A stretch of 64,000 nucleotides of DNA from Rhizobium sp. L43 (GTDB taxonomy: Bacteria > Pseudomonadota > Alphaproteobacteria > Rhizobiales > Rhizobiaceae): assembly GCF_002531725.1 (NCBI RefSeq), contig NZ_NWSQ01000030.1, positions 28,708 through 92,707 of the forward strand, given 5' to 3'. The notes below the pieces were generated by a model. The model was not told where the DNA came from. It did no database searches and worked only from the letters and a program-made list of their open reading frames with translations. Position numbers and translations under genes: made by a program. Positions 50,190 through 58,678 of the stretch are shown here, piece by piece. Position 1 is the first letter of the stretch; each line of letters opens with the position of its first letter.

Positions 50190-51383
50190 TTAGATCACCG
50201 CGTCTTCAAGGAACGGACGGTCCGCCGCCACCCGCTCATATCCGAACGGCGACAGGTCCAGCGTCTTGAAGCCGCCATAGGTGATGAGTTCGGAAAGACC
50301 CCGGCCCATCGCCGGAGACTGCTGCAGTCCATGTCCGGAGAAACCGTTCGCGAACAGGAAATTGCGGACCTCCGTGTGCGGCCCGAGCACGACATTGTGG
50401 TCGAGCGTGCAATAGTCGTAATGCCCCGCCCAGGAGTTCACGACCTTGATCGCCTCGAAGGCGGGAACGCGGTTGGCGAGCGTCGGCCAGATTTCTTCTT
50501 CGAACTCATCATGCATGACGTCGAAATCGTTGGGATCGACTTCCGGGTCGTGCTTGGGATAGGTCCCCATCAGGTAGAACTTGCCTTCCGGCCGGAAGAA
50601 GACGCCTGTCGGATCGATGGTGAGGCCGGCTTTGGCTTCAAGCGGCGTACGGCAGTCGACGACGAACAGCGAGCGGCGGCGCGGCTCGACCGGAACGTCG
50701 AGACCCGCCATGCGGGCAAGCTTCTTGCCATTGGTACCCGAGGTGTTGACCATCGTTCCGCAGGCAATTGTCTGGCCGCCCTTGGTCGTCACGGAAACGA
50801 TCCGGTCCCCCTCCCGGTTGACCGCGACCACCTCGTCCTCGATATACTCGGCGCCGAGCGAACGCGCCTTCTTGCGAAAACCCTGGAGAAGGCCGACGCT
50901 GTCGAACCAGCCTTCGCCGCGCTCGCCTGTGCTTCCGAGTCTCAGACCATCGAGGTTCAGCCATGGAAAGCGCTTTCCGAGACCGTCCGGATCGAGAAGC
51001 GTCACCTCAGCCCCGCAGGAGAGCTGGGTTTCGTGGTTGCGCCGCAGCACCTGTTCGCCGCGCTCGTCGTCGGCGAGGAAAAGATAGCCGGCTTCGTGGA
51101 AGCCGATCTCCGCTGTGTCGTCGTCGATTGCGACATTCTGTTTGAAGTTACGGATGAACTCCGTCCCGAACTGCGAAACCTTGACGTTGATGGCATTGGA
51201 AAACTGATGCCGGATCGAGCTCGACGACAGCGCCGTCGCCGAGCGCTGATAAGTCCAGTCCTTCTCGATGACGAGCACCGATCCGGTAAAGTCGGGGTTC
51301 GTCGCGAGGAAATAGGCCGTAGAACTGCCGACGACGGCGCCGCCGACGATGATCACGTCATAGGATGACCTGGAAGCCTGCAT
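50190..51383 (-). CDS. FAD-dependent oxidoreductase, DAO family
   Basis: 397 residues. The FAD-binding dinucleotide motif is at the N-terminus (YDVIIVGGAVVGSSTAYFLA, 8-27), followed by VLVIEKD. SATALSSSSIRHQFSNAIN is typical of sarcosine/dimethylglycine-oxidase-like and FOXRED1-like proteins. The C-terminal FAD contact FANGFSGHGLQQSPAMGRGL (about 348-367) is a clear DAO hallmark. It probably oxidises a secondary or D-amino acid, or a related amine, producing an imine or keto acid. The enzyme is cytoplasmic. Its spacing to neighbours (19 bp downstream, 9 bp upstream) fits a single operon. Substrate unknown. Confidence 0.85.
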   Translation of the reverse strand: MQASRSSYDVIIVGGAVVGSSTAYFLATNPDFTGSVLVIEKDWTYQRSATALSSSSIRHQFSNAINVKVSQFGTEFIRNFKQNVAIDDDTAEIGFHEAGYLFLADDERGEQVLRRNHETQLSCGAEVTLLDPDGLGKRFPWLNLDGLRLGSTGERGEGWFDSVGLLQGFRKKARSLGAEYIEDEVVAVNREGDRIVSVTTKGGQTIACGTMVNTSGTNGKKLARMAGLDVPVEPRRRSLFVVDCRTPLEAKAGLTIDPTGVFFRPEGKFYLMGTYPKHDPEVDPNDFDVMHDEFEEEIWPTLANRVPAFEAIKVVNSWAGHYDYCTLDHNVVLGPHTEVRNFLFANGFSGHGLQQSPAMGRGLSELITYGGFKTLDLSPFGYERVAADRPFLEDAVI

Positions 51384-51392
51384 GGCCGCGCC

Positions 51393-52205
51393 TCACTTGT
51401 TCTCGTCTTCGTAATGGCCGGCCGCGGCGAAGCTTCCGCCCTGGAACCGGACGGCGGGATCGTTGGGATCGCCCTGCTTCGTCTTGGCGAAGACCTTTTC
51501 GGCGTAGTCGTCGGCGCTGTCTTGCGGGTGATAGCCGAGCGAGGCGGCGGTGCGATTGTCCCAGAAGGCCTGGCTGTTGTTCGACATGCCATAAGCGACC
51601 ATGAAGCCGACGCGTTCCGCCGACAGGCTCTTTTCGACGAGCTGGCGGCAGTCGCGGTATGAGAGCCAGGTGATGAGGTGGCGCCGGTCGGTCGGCTCGG
51701 GGAAGGACGAGCCGATCCGCAGGCTGACCGTCTCTATCCCGAACTTGTCGAAGTAATAGCGCGCAAGGTTCTCGACGAAAGTCTTCGAGACGCCGTAGAG
51801 GCTGTCGGGCCGTGTCGGCACGTTACCGTCGATGGTCTCGTTTCGCTCGTAGAAGCCGATCGCGTGGACCGAGCTTGCATAGACGATGCGTTTCACGCCG
51901 TGCCGGCGGGCCGCTTCATAGATGTTGTAGCTGCCGGCGATATTGGCGTCGAGGATGGTCTTCCACGGCGCCTCGAGCCCCTGTCCGCCCATGTGGACGA
52001 TCGCATCGCAGCCTTCGACCGCGCGCGACACCGCGTCAAAGTCGGTGAGGTCGGCAGGAAAATCCTCTTCGTGAGACGCGAGGTCCTTGATCGGCGAACG
52101 TGCGGAAAGACGGACGATCTTTCCGAGCCTGGTTCCGGATTGACGAAGCTGCGTTCCGAGCGCACCTGCGGCGCCGGTCAAAAGCGTGCGGTTGTAGTCG
52201 GTCAT
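51393..52205 (-). CDS. Uronate dehydrogenase-like SDR
   Basis: 270 residues. TLLTGAAGALGTQLR (8-22) binds NAD+. IVHMGGQGLEAPW, NIAGSYNIYEAARRHGVKRI, SSVHAIGFY and the active site YGVSK (about 137) strongly resemble Agrobacterium-type uronate dehydrogenase. So do RIGSSFPEP, the C-terminal SADDYAEKVF and PNDPAVRFQGGSF. That enzyme oxidises glucuronate or galacturonate to the aldarolactone. No other uronate-pathway enzyme is visible in the block, so the true substrate may be another sugar acid or aldehyde. It is central in the leftward operon. Confidence 0.78.
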   Translation of the reverse strand: MTDYNRTLLTGAAGALGTQLRQSGTRLGKIVRLSARSPIKDLASHEEDFPADLTDFDAVSRAVEGCDAIVHMGGQGLEAPWKTILDANIAGSYNIYEAARRHGVKRIVYASSVHAIGFYERNETIDGNVPTRPDSLYGVSKTFVENLARYYFDKFGIETVSLRIGSSFPEPTDRRHLITWLSYRDCRQLVEKSLSAERVGFMVAYGMSNNSQAFWDNRTAASLGYHPQDSADDYAEKVFAKTKQGDPNDPAVRFQGGSFAAAGHYEDENK

Positions 52206-52219
52206 GGAATTGCATCCTG

Positions 52220-53431
52220 TTATCGCAGTTTGGCGAGTGCGTCGGCCGTGCGCTCGATCGCAATGGAAAGATTGTCACGCGAGGTGGCGAAGGAAAGACG
52301 GATATAGGGTTCGACGCCGAAGGCAGCACCCGGAACGGTCGCTACCTTGCCCTCTTTCAGCAGATAGGAGGCGAGTTCCGTGTCGTTGGCAATCCGGCTG
52401 CCGTCAGGCGCCGTCCTGCCGATATAGCCGGAGCATTTCGGAAACAGGTAGAAGGCGCCTTCGGGTGCGCGGATCTCCAGGCCCGGAATTGCCGAGAAAC
52501 CGCGGGCGACGAGCGCGCCGCGCGCCTTATATTCCGCGACTGCGGTCGTGACGAAGTCCTGCGGGCCGTTGAGCGCCGCCGCTGCCGCATATTGCGTGAT
52601 CGACGAAGGGCACGTGGTGCTCTGCGACTGAAGCTTGTTCAGCACCTTCGTCAGGTCCTTGGGTCCGGCCGCGTAGCCGAGGCGCCAGCCGGTCATGGCA
52701 TAGGCCTTGGACACGCCGTTGATGATGAGCGTGCGCTCCTTGAGGTCAGGGCAGGCGATCGCGAACGAGGTGAAGGGCACGTTCGCGCAGACGATATGCT
52801 CATAGATCTCGTCGGACATGATGGCGACGCGCGGATGGCGCGCCAGCACCTCGCCGAGCGCCTTCAGTTCGTCGGCCGTGTAGATCGCACCGGTCGGATT
52901 GGATGGCGAATTGAACAGGAACCAGCGCGTGCGCGGCGTGATGGCCGCTTCCAGCCGCTCGGGCGTGATCTTGAACGCATCCTCGACCCCGCACTGGACG
53001 ATCTTGGCGGTGCCGCCGTGCAGGATGACGAGATCGGTGTAGGAAACCCAGTAGGGTGCGGGCACGATGACTTCGTCGCCGGGTTCCAGCGTTCCGAGGA
53101 AGGCGTTGAACAGGATCTGCTTTGCGCCGTTGCCGATGGAGATCTCGTCCTGCGCATAATGGAGGCCGTTTTCTCTTTTGAACTTGGCGACGATCGCCTG
53201 GCGAAGCTCGGGCAGGCCGTCCGGGGCGGTGTATCGCGTCAGGCCCTTGCGCATCGCCTCGACGGCGGCCTCGACGACATGATCAGGCGTTTCGAAATCG
53301 GGTTCGCCGAGCGAGAGGTCGATGACGCTCTCGCCCTGGGCTCTCATCGCCTTGGCCGCCATCGACACCGCCATGGAGGGCGACGACTTGATGGAGGCGA
53401 CGCGTGCGCTTTCAAACTTGATCATGTTCAT
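52220..53431 (-). CDS. Class I/II PLP-dependent aminotransferase (AspC-like, Ib subgroup)
   Basis: 403 residues. SLGEPDFETPDHV (about 40-52), the PLP-phosphate region ISIGNGAKQILFNAF (about 97-111), FNSPSNPTGAIYTADEL (about 173-189) and the Schiff-base lysine in LIINGVSKAYAMTGWRLGY (about 237) identify a subgroup Ib aspartate-type aminotransferase. The C-terminal arginine FATSRDNLSIAIERT binds the substrate carboxylate. Its start overlaps the hydantoinase B stop by 4 bases. It probably transaminates an amino acid released by the pathway, giving a 2-oxoacid for the ThDP enzyme or dehydrogenases. A housekeeping aspartate role is less likely in this operon. Confidence 0.88.
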   Translation of the reverse strand: MNMIKFESARVASIKSSPSMAVSMAAKAMRAQGESVIDLSLGEPDFETPDHVVEAAVEAMRKGLTRYTAPDGLPELRQAIVAKFKRENGLHYAQDEISIGNGAKQILFNAFLGTLEPGDEVIVPAPYWVSYTDLVILHGGTAKIVQCGVEDAFKITPERLEAAITPRTRWFLFNSPSNPTGAIYTADELKALGEVLARHPRVAIMSDEIYEHIVCANVPFTSFAIACPDLKERTLIINGVSKAYAMTGWRLGYAAGPKDLTKVLNKLQSQSTTCPSSITQYAAAAALNGPQDFVTTAVAEYKARGALVARGFSAIPGLEIRAPEGAFYLFPKCSGYIGRTAPDGSRIANDTELASYLLKEGKVATVPGAAFGVEPYIRLSFATSRDNLSIAIERTADALAKLR

Positions 53432-55083
53432 GCCTTGTCTCCCGCCTTGGCATAGAGCCCGGCCTGTTCCTTGGTAATGTATCCGTGCTTCAGGTCGTGC
53501 TCCACGGCATCAGCCGGACGAAGGCCGGGGTTCCCGTAGCCTCCGCCGCCCGGCAGCGAGAGAACCAGGCGGCGTCCCTCCGGAACGAACTGGAGTCCCT
53601 TGCCCTTCAAGACCGTGCCGTCGTCGAGCGCCACGCCACCGGCAGCACCTTCCAGTCCGCCGTCGCGGCCGCGCGCCGGATGGCCGATCCGATCGAACAT
53701 CGCGGAGAAGCGAAAGCTGAAGCCTTCGGCCGCTTCGATCTCGATCATCTGGCCGAGACCGCCGCGCTGTGCGCCGGCACCGCCGGAGCCTTCGCGCAGC
53801 TCCTTGCGCCAGACGATGACCGGGCCGACATTCTCCGTCGCCTCGATCGGCATGGTGTGGACGCCGCTCGGAAATGCCGTGGCATTGAGGCCGTCGAGCG
53901 ACGTGCGCGCGCCGGAGCCGCCGGAGTTGAACATCAGGATTTCCGCCCCCCTGGCGTCGTTGCCGGGAAGCGGCCGGACGCTCATATGGAGGTTCCAGAG
54001 CGCACTGGCGCCTTCCGCCGGCACTTCGCCGGGCAGGGCCTGATGCAGCGCGCCGAGCACCAGATCGGGCACGAAGTGACCAAGAACGTGACGAACGGCG
54101 ACCGGCGCCGGCCGCTTGGCGTTGAGAATGCAGCCTTCCGGAGCGGTGACTTCGAACGGCGCGAGAGAGGCCGCATTGTTGGGGATCTCCGGAGCGACGA
54201 CGCATTTGATGCCGTAACAGGCATAGGCCTTGGCATAGACGAGCGGAACGTTGATGCCGAACTTGCTCATATCAGACGTGCCGTCGAAGTCGACGATGAC
54301 GCCATCAGGCCCGATGCTGAGCTTTGCCGCAAGGTGAACCGGTTCGTCATAACCGTCGAGATCGAGACTGTAGCTCCAGGAGCCGTGCGGCAGGTTTCTG
54401 AGCCGCTCCAGCGTCGCCTCGCGGCTGTGCTTGAGGATGAAGCCGCCGATCATCGACAGGTCTTCGAGATTGAACTCCGTCAACATGTCGATGAGGCGGC
54501 GGTGCCCCGTCTCGTTGCAGGCCGCAAGCGCATGGAAATCGCCGACGACCTTATCGCTTTCGCGCACATTGTTCCTGACGATGTGGATGAGCGTCCGGTT
54601 CAATTCCCCGCGCTCGAAGAATTTCATGATCGGGATGAAGATACCTTCCTCGTAGACCTCGCGCGCATCGGGCCCGAAGCCGCGACCGCCGATGTCGACC
54701 ACATGCGCGGTCGAGGCGAAGTAACCGACAAGCCTGCCGTGGTGGAAGGAGGGGGTGACGACGGTGATGTCGTGAAGATGTCCCGTGCCCTTCCAGGGAT
54801 CGTTGGTGATGTAGACATCGCCCTCGAAAATGTTCTCCGGACCGATGTCGCGGATGAAGTGGGCAACGGATTCCGCCATGGCGTTGACGTGGCCCGGCGT
54901 GCCGGTGACCGCCTGGGCCAACATGCGGCCCTCGAGGTCGAAGACACCTGCCGACAGATCGCCTGCCTCGCGCACCGAGGTGGAGAAGGCGGTGCGGATC
55001 AGCGTCTGGGCCTGTTCCTCGACCACCGAGATCAGGCGGTTCCACATGACCTGCATGTGAATATCGATCATGGACTGGTTCAT
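53428..55083 (-). CDS. Hydantoinase B/oxoprolinase family subunit
   Basis: 551 residues of the HyuB family. It shows VMWNRLISVVEEQAQTLIRT and FSTSVREAGDLSAGVFDLEG at the N-terminus. GDVYITNDPWKGTGHLHDIT (about 90) follows, then DIGGRGFGPDAREVYEEG, and the C-terminal LSLPGGGGYGNP. It pairs with the HyuA subunit 11 bases upstream to form an ATP-dependent amidohydrolase or carboxylase (N-methylhydantoinase, 5-oxoprolinase and acetophenone carboxylase are known relatives). It overlaps the aminotransferase start by 4 bases. The ring or keto substrate of this complex is not predictable. Confidence 0.9.
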   Translation of the reverse strand: MNQSMIDIHMQVMWNRLISVVEEQAQTLIRTAFSTSVREAGDLSAGVFDLEGRMLAQAVTGTPGHVNAMAESVAHFIRDIGPENIFEGDVYITNDPWKGTGHLHDITVVTPSFHHGRLVGYFASTAHVVDIGGRGFGPDAREVYEEGIFIPIMKFFERGELNRTLIHIVRNNVRESDKVVGDFHALAACNETGHRRLIDMLTEFNLEDLSMIGGFILKHSREATLERLRNLPHGSWSYSLDLDGYDEPVHLAAKLSIGPDGVIVDFDGTSDMSKFGINVPLVYAKAYACYGIKCVVAPEIPNNAASLAPFEVTAPEGCILNAKRPAPVAVRHVLGHFVPDLVLGALHQALPGEVPAEGASALWNLHMSVRPLPGNDARGAEILMFNSGGSGARTSLDGLNATAFPSGVHTMPIEATENVGPVIVWRKELREGSGGAGAQRGGLGQMIEIEAAEGFSFRFSAMFDRIGHPARGRDGGLEGAAGGVALDDGTVLKGKGLQFVPEGRRLVLSLPGGGGYGNPGLRPADAVEHDLKHGYITKEQAGLYAKAGDKA

Positions 55084-55094
55084 GGTGGAGCTCC

Positions 55095-57191
55095 TTACTG
55101 CCTGGTAACGAGGAGGCAGCCGTCATTCTGGACGATGGCCTTGAACGAGGATGTCAGGACGGACGAGGTTTCACGCTCGACGATGACGGCCGGACCGGCG
55201 ACCACGTCGCCCGGCTTCAGATCCTGCCGCTCGTGGATTCCCGCTTCGAGATAGGCGCCCTGTGCGGCCTCGAACAGGCGCCGGCGCTGGCGCGGCGATA
55301 CCGTGCCGCCCTCGGCGATGGACGCCACGCGCGCGGCGGGCGGAAGCGGGGAGGCGGCCTTGACCGACCAGCTGACGATTTCGACGTCGAGCCCTTCGAT
55401 CGCCCGGCCGAAAAACCGCTCATATTCGGCCTGGAAGGCGGCGGCGATCCGGCCGGCGCTCGCCGCGTCGAAACCATCGGCCTCCAGCGGCACCGGGATA
55501 TCCCAGCCCTGGCCGGCATAACGCATGAACAGGGTCCGTTCGATGACGGGCGCGCCTGCTTCGAGCCCGCCTTCCACGAAGCCGATCGCTTCGGATTTCA
55601 TGGCGTCGAGAAGGCGGTTGGCTTCGGCAACATTGAAGTTCGAAAGGTTGAAGACCGAACTTCGCACCGCTTCATAACCGAACGGCGCCCTGAGGAAACC
55701 GATGGCCGATCCGACGCCGGCGCCGGGGGGAACGAGGAAGGTGGAGATGCCCATCTTCTCGCAGAGCCGCGCCGCATGTAGCGGGCCGGCGCCGCCGAAA
55801 GTGATCATCGTGAAGTCGGAGATATCCTTGCCGTTTTCGACGGTATGGACCCGGCCGGCATTCGCCATATTCTCGTCGACCATCTCGCAGGTGCCGTAGG
55901 CGGCGGCCTCGGGATCCAGGCCGATGACGGCGCCGATATCGTCATGCATGGCGTTGCGGCTTGCATCGATGGAAAGCGGGATGGCGCCTCCGGCAAAATT
56001 GTCGGGGTCGAGCTTGCCGAGGATGAGATCGGCATCGGTCACGGTCGGGTTCTTGCCGCCGCGCTGGTAACAGGCCGGCCCCGGCTCGGAGGCCGCCGAA
56101 TGCGGGCCGACGCGGATCTGGCGCATGCCGTCGACCGAAGCGATGGAGCCGCCGCCGGCGCCGATCTCGACCATCTCGACGACGGGAATGGAAATCGGCA
56201 TGCCGGAGCCTTTGCGGAACCGGTAGGTGCGCGCGACTTCGAAGGTCTTTGCGGTTTTCGGGACCTGTTTCTCGATGAGGCAGATCTTCGCCGTCGTGCC
56301 GCCCATATCGAAGGAGAGCACCGCGTCCAGGCCATGCCGGCGCGCGATGTCGGCCGCGAAGATCGCGCCGCCGGCCGGGCCGGATTCGACCAGGCGGACG
56401 GGAAATTCGGAGGCGCTTTCGACCGAGACGATGCCGCCGCCCGAATGGATCATGAAGACGGGGCAGCCGACGCCGATCTCTTTCAGCGAGACGACCAGAC
56501 GGTCGAGATAGGATTTGATGGCCGGCTTGACGTAGGCATTGGCGCAGACCGTGTTGAAGCGCTCGAACTCGCGCATCTGCGGCGAAACCTCTGATGAGAT
56601 CGATACCGACATGTCGGGAAGACGCTTGAGGATGGCATTGCGCACAGCCGCTTCGTGGGCGCCGTTCGCATAGGCGTGGATGAAGCCGATCGCGACGCTT
56701 TCATAAGTTCCCTCGACGATCTTCTCGACCGCGGCGGCAACCGAGGCCTCATCGAGCGGGAGCAGCACGCGCCCCGCGGCGTCGATGCGCTCGCGGACGA
56801 CCAGTCGGTCGGCGCGGGCAATGAGCGCGGGCGGCAGCGATATGTTGAGGTCGTATTGTTCGAAACGATTTTCGGTGCGCATTTCGAGGACGTCGCGGAA
56901 ACCTTCGGTCGTCACGAAGGCCGTCCTTGCGCCGCGCCGCTCGATCAGGGCGTTGGTCGCGAGTGTCGTCCCGTGGATGAGAATGCCGATCTCTGACAGC
57001 GCAATACCGGCCATCTCGGCAACAGCCTTCACGCCTTTAAGAATGGCCCGCTCCGGAGCGGTGTAGTCCGTCAGGATTTTCGTCGAGTGAAGCGTACCGT
57101 CGAGATCGAGCGCTATATCAGTAAACGTGCCGCCGATATCGACGCCGACCCGGCAGTTGCGTGGCGTGATGTTCACCGTGTTGTTCCCCAC
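55095..57191 (-). CDS. Hydantoinase A/oxoprolinase family subunit
   Basis: 698 residues. The ATP-binding hydantoinase/oxoprolinase N-terminal domain begins RVGVDIGGTFTDIALD. The family segments LIHGTTLATNALIERRGART (about 87-106), SFDMGGTTAKI (about 294) and ITFGGAGPLHAARLCEKMGI (about 467-486) follow. The listed start is a GTG. A second GTG at 57176 with GGGGAA upstream may be the real one, since the first five residues are not conserved. It is the first gene of the leftward block and shares its promoter region with the rightward ABC transporter operon, where an operator-like palindrome lies. Together with subunit B it probably hydrolyses a cyclic amide or carboxylates a ketone using ATP. 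Confidence 0.88.
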   Translation of the reverse strand: MGNNTVNITPRNCRVGVDIGGTFTDIALDLDGTLHSTKILTDYTAPERAILKGVKAVAEMAGIALSEIGILIHGTTLATNALIERRGARTAFVTTEGFRDVLEMRTENRFEQYDLNISLPPALIARADRLVVRERIDAAGRVLLPLDEASVAAAVEKIVEGTYESVAIGFIHAYANGAHEAAVRNAILKRLPDMSVSISSEVSPQMREFERFNTVCANAYVKPAIKSYLDRLVVSLKEIGVGCPVFMIHSGGGIVSVESASEFPVRLVESGPAGGAIFAADIARRHGLDAVLSFDMGGTTAKICLIEKQVPKTAKTFEVARTYRFRKGSGMPISIPVVEMVEIGAGGGSIASVDGMRQIRVGPHSAASEPGPACYQRGGKNPTVTDADLILGKLDPDNFAGGAIPLSIDASRNAMHDDIGAVIGLDPEAAAYGTCEMVDENMANAGRVHTVENGKDISDFTMITFGGAGPLHAARLCEKMGISTFLVPPGAGVGSAIGFLRAPFGYEAVRSSVFNLSNFNVAEANRLLDAMKSEAIGFVEGGLEAGAPVIERTLFMRYAGQGWDIPVPLEADGFDAASAGRIAAAFQAEYERFFGRAIEGLDVEIVSWSVKAASPLPPAARVASIAEGGTVSPRQRRRLFEAAQGAYLEAGIHERQDLKPGDVVAGPAVIVERETSSVLTSSFKAIVQNDGCLLVTRQ

Positions 57192-57491
57192 TTCCTGTTT
57201 TCAGGTGCCGACCGCGCTCTGCGATCGGAGCGGCCGCCATGTCCAGCTTCACCCCTCCAGGAGGGCGGTGTCAACATTTTGGCTTGACGATCTTCGTATA
57301 TGTCACTTATCATATAAGTGTCAACTGGAAAGAAGGCGGAAATCTCCGAATTGAAGCCTTCTCCAATTTTATGAACGGGAAGAATTACCTCGTTAAATCA
57401 GCCAGTTCACCGAACAAGAAACATATGAACGCTGGCCGAACCCGCGTCGAACGCACTCCAAACCGAAGTCTTTCAACCAGAGGGAAAATCG
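57192..57491. other. Divergent promoter region between hydantoinase and transporter operons
   Basis: 300 bp. It contains the promoter/operator cluster at 57284-57323 and a transporter mRNA leader of roughly 170 bases with no obvious structure. GAGGGA precedes the start at 57492. Confidence 0.6.
57284..57323 (+). promoter_or_regulatory. Sigma70-like promoter overlapped by palindromic operator (site 1)
   Basis: TTGACG (57284-57289) and TATCAT (57308-57313) are 18 bases apart and could serve the transporter operon. The perfect palindrome CACTTAT-CAT-ATAAGTG (57304-57320) covers the -10 element, so a bound regulator would block transcription. A similar site lies at 44488-44504; the FadR-type regulator at 47652 is the obvious candidate. 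Confidence 0.65.
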
Positions 57492-58607
57492 ATGAAATCC
57501 ATCTCCAAGCTTCTTACCACGACCGCCTTCGCATCCATTCTGACGTTTGCGCATGCTTATTCCGCCGACACGATCAAGATCGGCGTCGCCGGTCCCTATA
57601 CGGGCGCGAACGCGACATTCGGCGAACAGGTGTTCGACGGCGTCTCTGCCTATGTCGGCGACGTCAATGCGAATGGCGGCGTCAACGGCAAGAAGATCGA
57701 GCTCGTCAAGGGCGACGATGCTTGCGAACCGAAGCAGGCGGTCGCAGTCGCCAACCGTTTCGTCGATCAGGACAAGGTCCAGGCGGTGATCGGCCATTTC
57801 TGCTCGTCGAGCACGATCCCGGCCTCTGAGATCTACAACGACGCCGGCATTCTCGAAATGACCCCGTCGTCCACCAACCCGACCGTCACCGACCGTGGTT
57901 TTGACAATCTCTTCCGCGGCTGCGGCCGCGACGACCAGCAGGCCGTCGTTGCCGGCAGCTTCATCCTGGACACGCTGAAGCGCGACAAGATCGCGCTGAT
58001 CCATGACAAGGACACTTACGGTCAGGGTCTCGTCGATGCCGTCAAAAAGACGATCGAAGCGCGCGGCGTCAAGCCGGTCCTCTACGAGGGCCTGACGCGG
58101 GGCGAACGCGACTTCAACGCGCTTGTCACCAAGATCAAGAGCTCCGGCGCCAACGCCGTCTATTTCGGCGGTCTCATTCCCGAAGGCGGCCCGTTGATCC
58201 GCCAGCTGAAGGAGCAGGGCGTCGATGTCGTCGTCGTCAGCGGCGATGCCTTTGCCCAGGCCGAACTCGTATCGGCAGTCGGCGGTCCGGCCAACCTCAA
58301 GAACGTCTACTATTCCGCGACCCCGGATCCGCTGGAAGATCCTTCGACCAAGGGCGTACAGGATGCCTTGAAGAAGGCCAAGATCACGCCGGCCAACTAC
58401 GTGCTCTACGGCTATGCCAACGCCCAGGCCATCGTCGCCGCCCTCAAGGCAGGCGACGATCTGAAGGCACAGGGCAGCTATCTCCGCGGCAACACGATCG
58501 ACACGGCGATCGGCAAGCTGACCTGGGACGAGAAGGGCGACATCAAGGACTTCAAGTTCGTCTTCTATAACTTCGACGACAAGGGCGCCCCCATCCTCGT
58601 CAAGTAA
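57492..58607 (+). CDS. Branched-chain-amino-acid-type ABC transporter substrate-binding protein
   Basis: 371 residues. Signal peptide MKSISKLLTTTAFASILTFA, with cleavage likely after AYS-A, then the mature start DTIKIGVAGPYTGANATFGE, typical of LivJ/LivK-type type 1 periplasmic binding proteins. Further family segments are VNANGGVNGKKIELVKGDD, GHFCSSSTIPASEIY, IALIHDKDTYGQGL and VYFGGLIPEGGPLIRQLKEQ. It is periplasmic and passes ligand to the permeases encoded downstream. Relatives bind branched-chain amino acids but also other acids and amides, so the ligand here is probably the catabolic substrate rather than leucine. GAGGGA upstream supports the start. A stem-loop follows the stop. Confidence 0.9.
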   Translation: MKSISKLLTTTAFASILTFAHAYSADTIKIGVAGPYTGANATFGEQVFDGVSAYVGDVNANGGVNGKKIELVKGDDACEPKQAVAVANRFVDQDKVQAVIGHFCSSSTIPASEIYNDAGILEMTPSSTNPTVTDRGFDNLFRGCGRDDQQAVVAGSFILDTLKRDKIALIHDKDTYGQGLVDAVKKTIEARGVKPVLYEGLTRGERDFNALVTKIKSSGANAVYFGGLIPEGGPLIRQLKEQGVDVVVVSGDAFAQAELVSAVGGPANLKNVYYSATPDPLEDPSTKGVQDALKKAKITPANYVLYGYANAQAIVAALKAGDDLKAQGSYLRGNTIDTAIGKLTWDEKGDIKDFKFVFYNFDDKGAPILVK

Positions 58608-58623
58608 GGCAGCCGCTTCCGCT

Positions 58624-58646
58624 CCAGCCGGACGAAGTCCGGCTGG
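58624..58646 (+). promoter_or_regulatory. Stem-loop after binding-protein gene
   Basis: CCAGCCGGA-CGAAG-TCCGGCTGG, a perfect 9-bp stem with a 5-base loop and no T-run, 17 bases after the stop. Such elements commonly stabilise the binding-protein mRNA and lower expression of the downstream permeases. Confidence 0.65.
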
Positions 58647-58678
58647 TCCCTGCCCAGAGAAAACAAAGGGGATCTGCC

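Noticed and set aside
52100..53455. 451-codon rightward open frame
   Set aside because: Antisense to the aminotransferase, which has a full PLP motif set.
53485..55254. 589-codon rightward open frame
   Set aside because: It lies fully opposite the hydantoinase B gene and its start region. The translation is arginine/aspartate/valine-rich with no recognisable domain, as expected from the antisense of GC-rich coding DNA.
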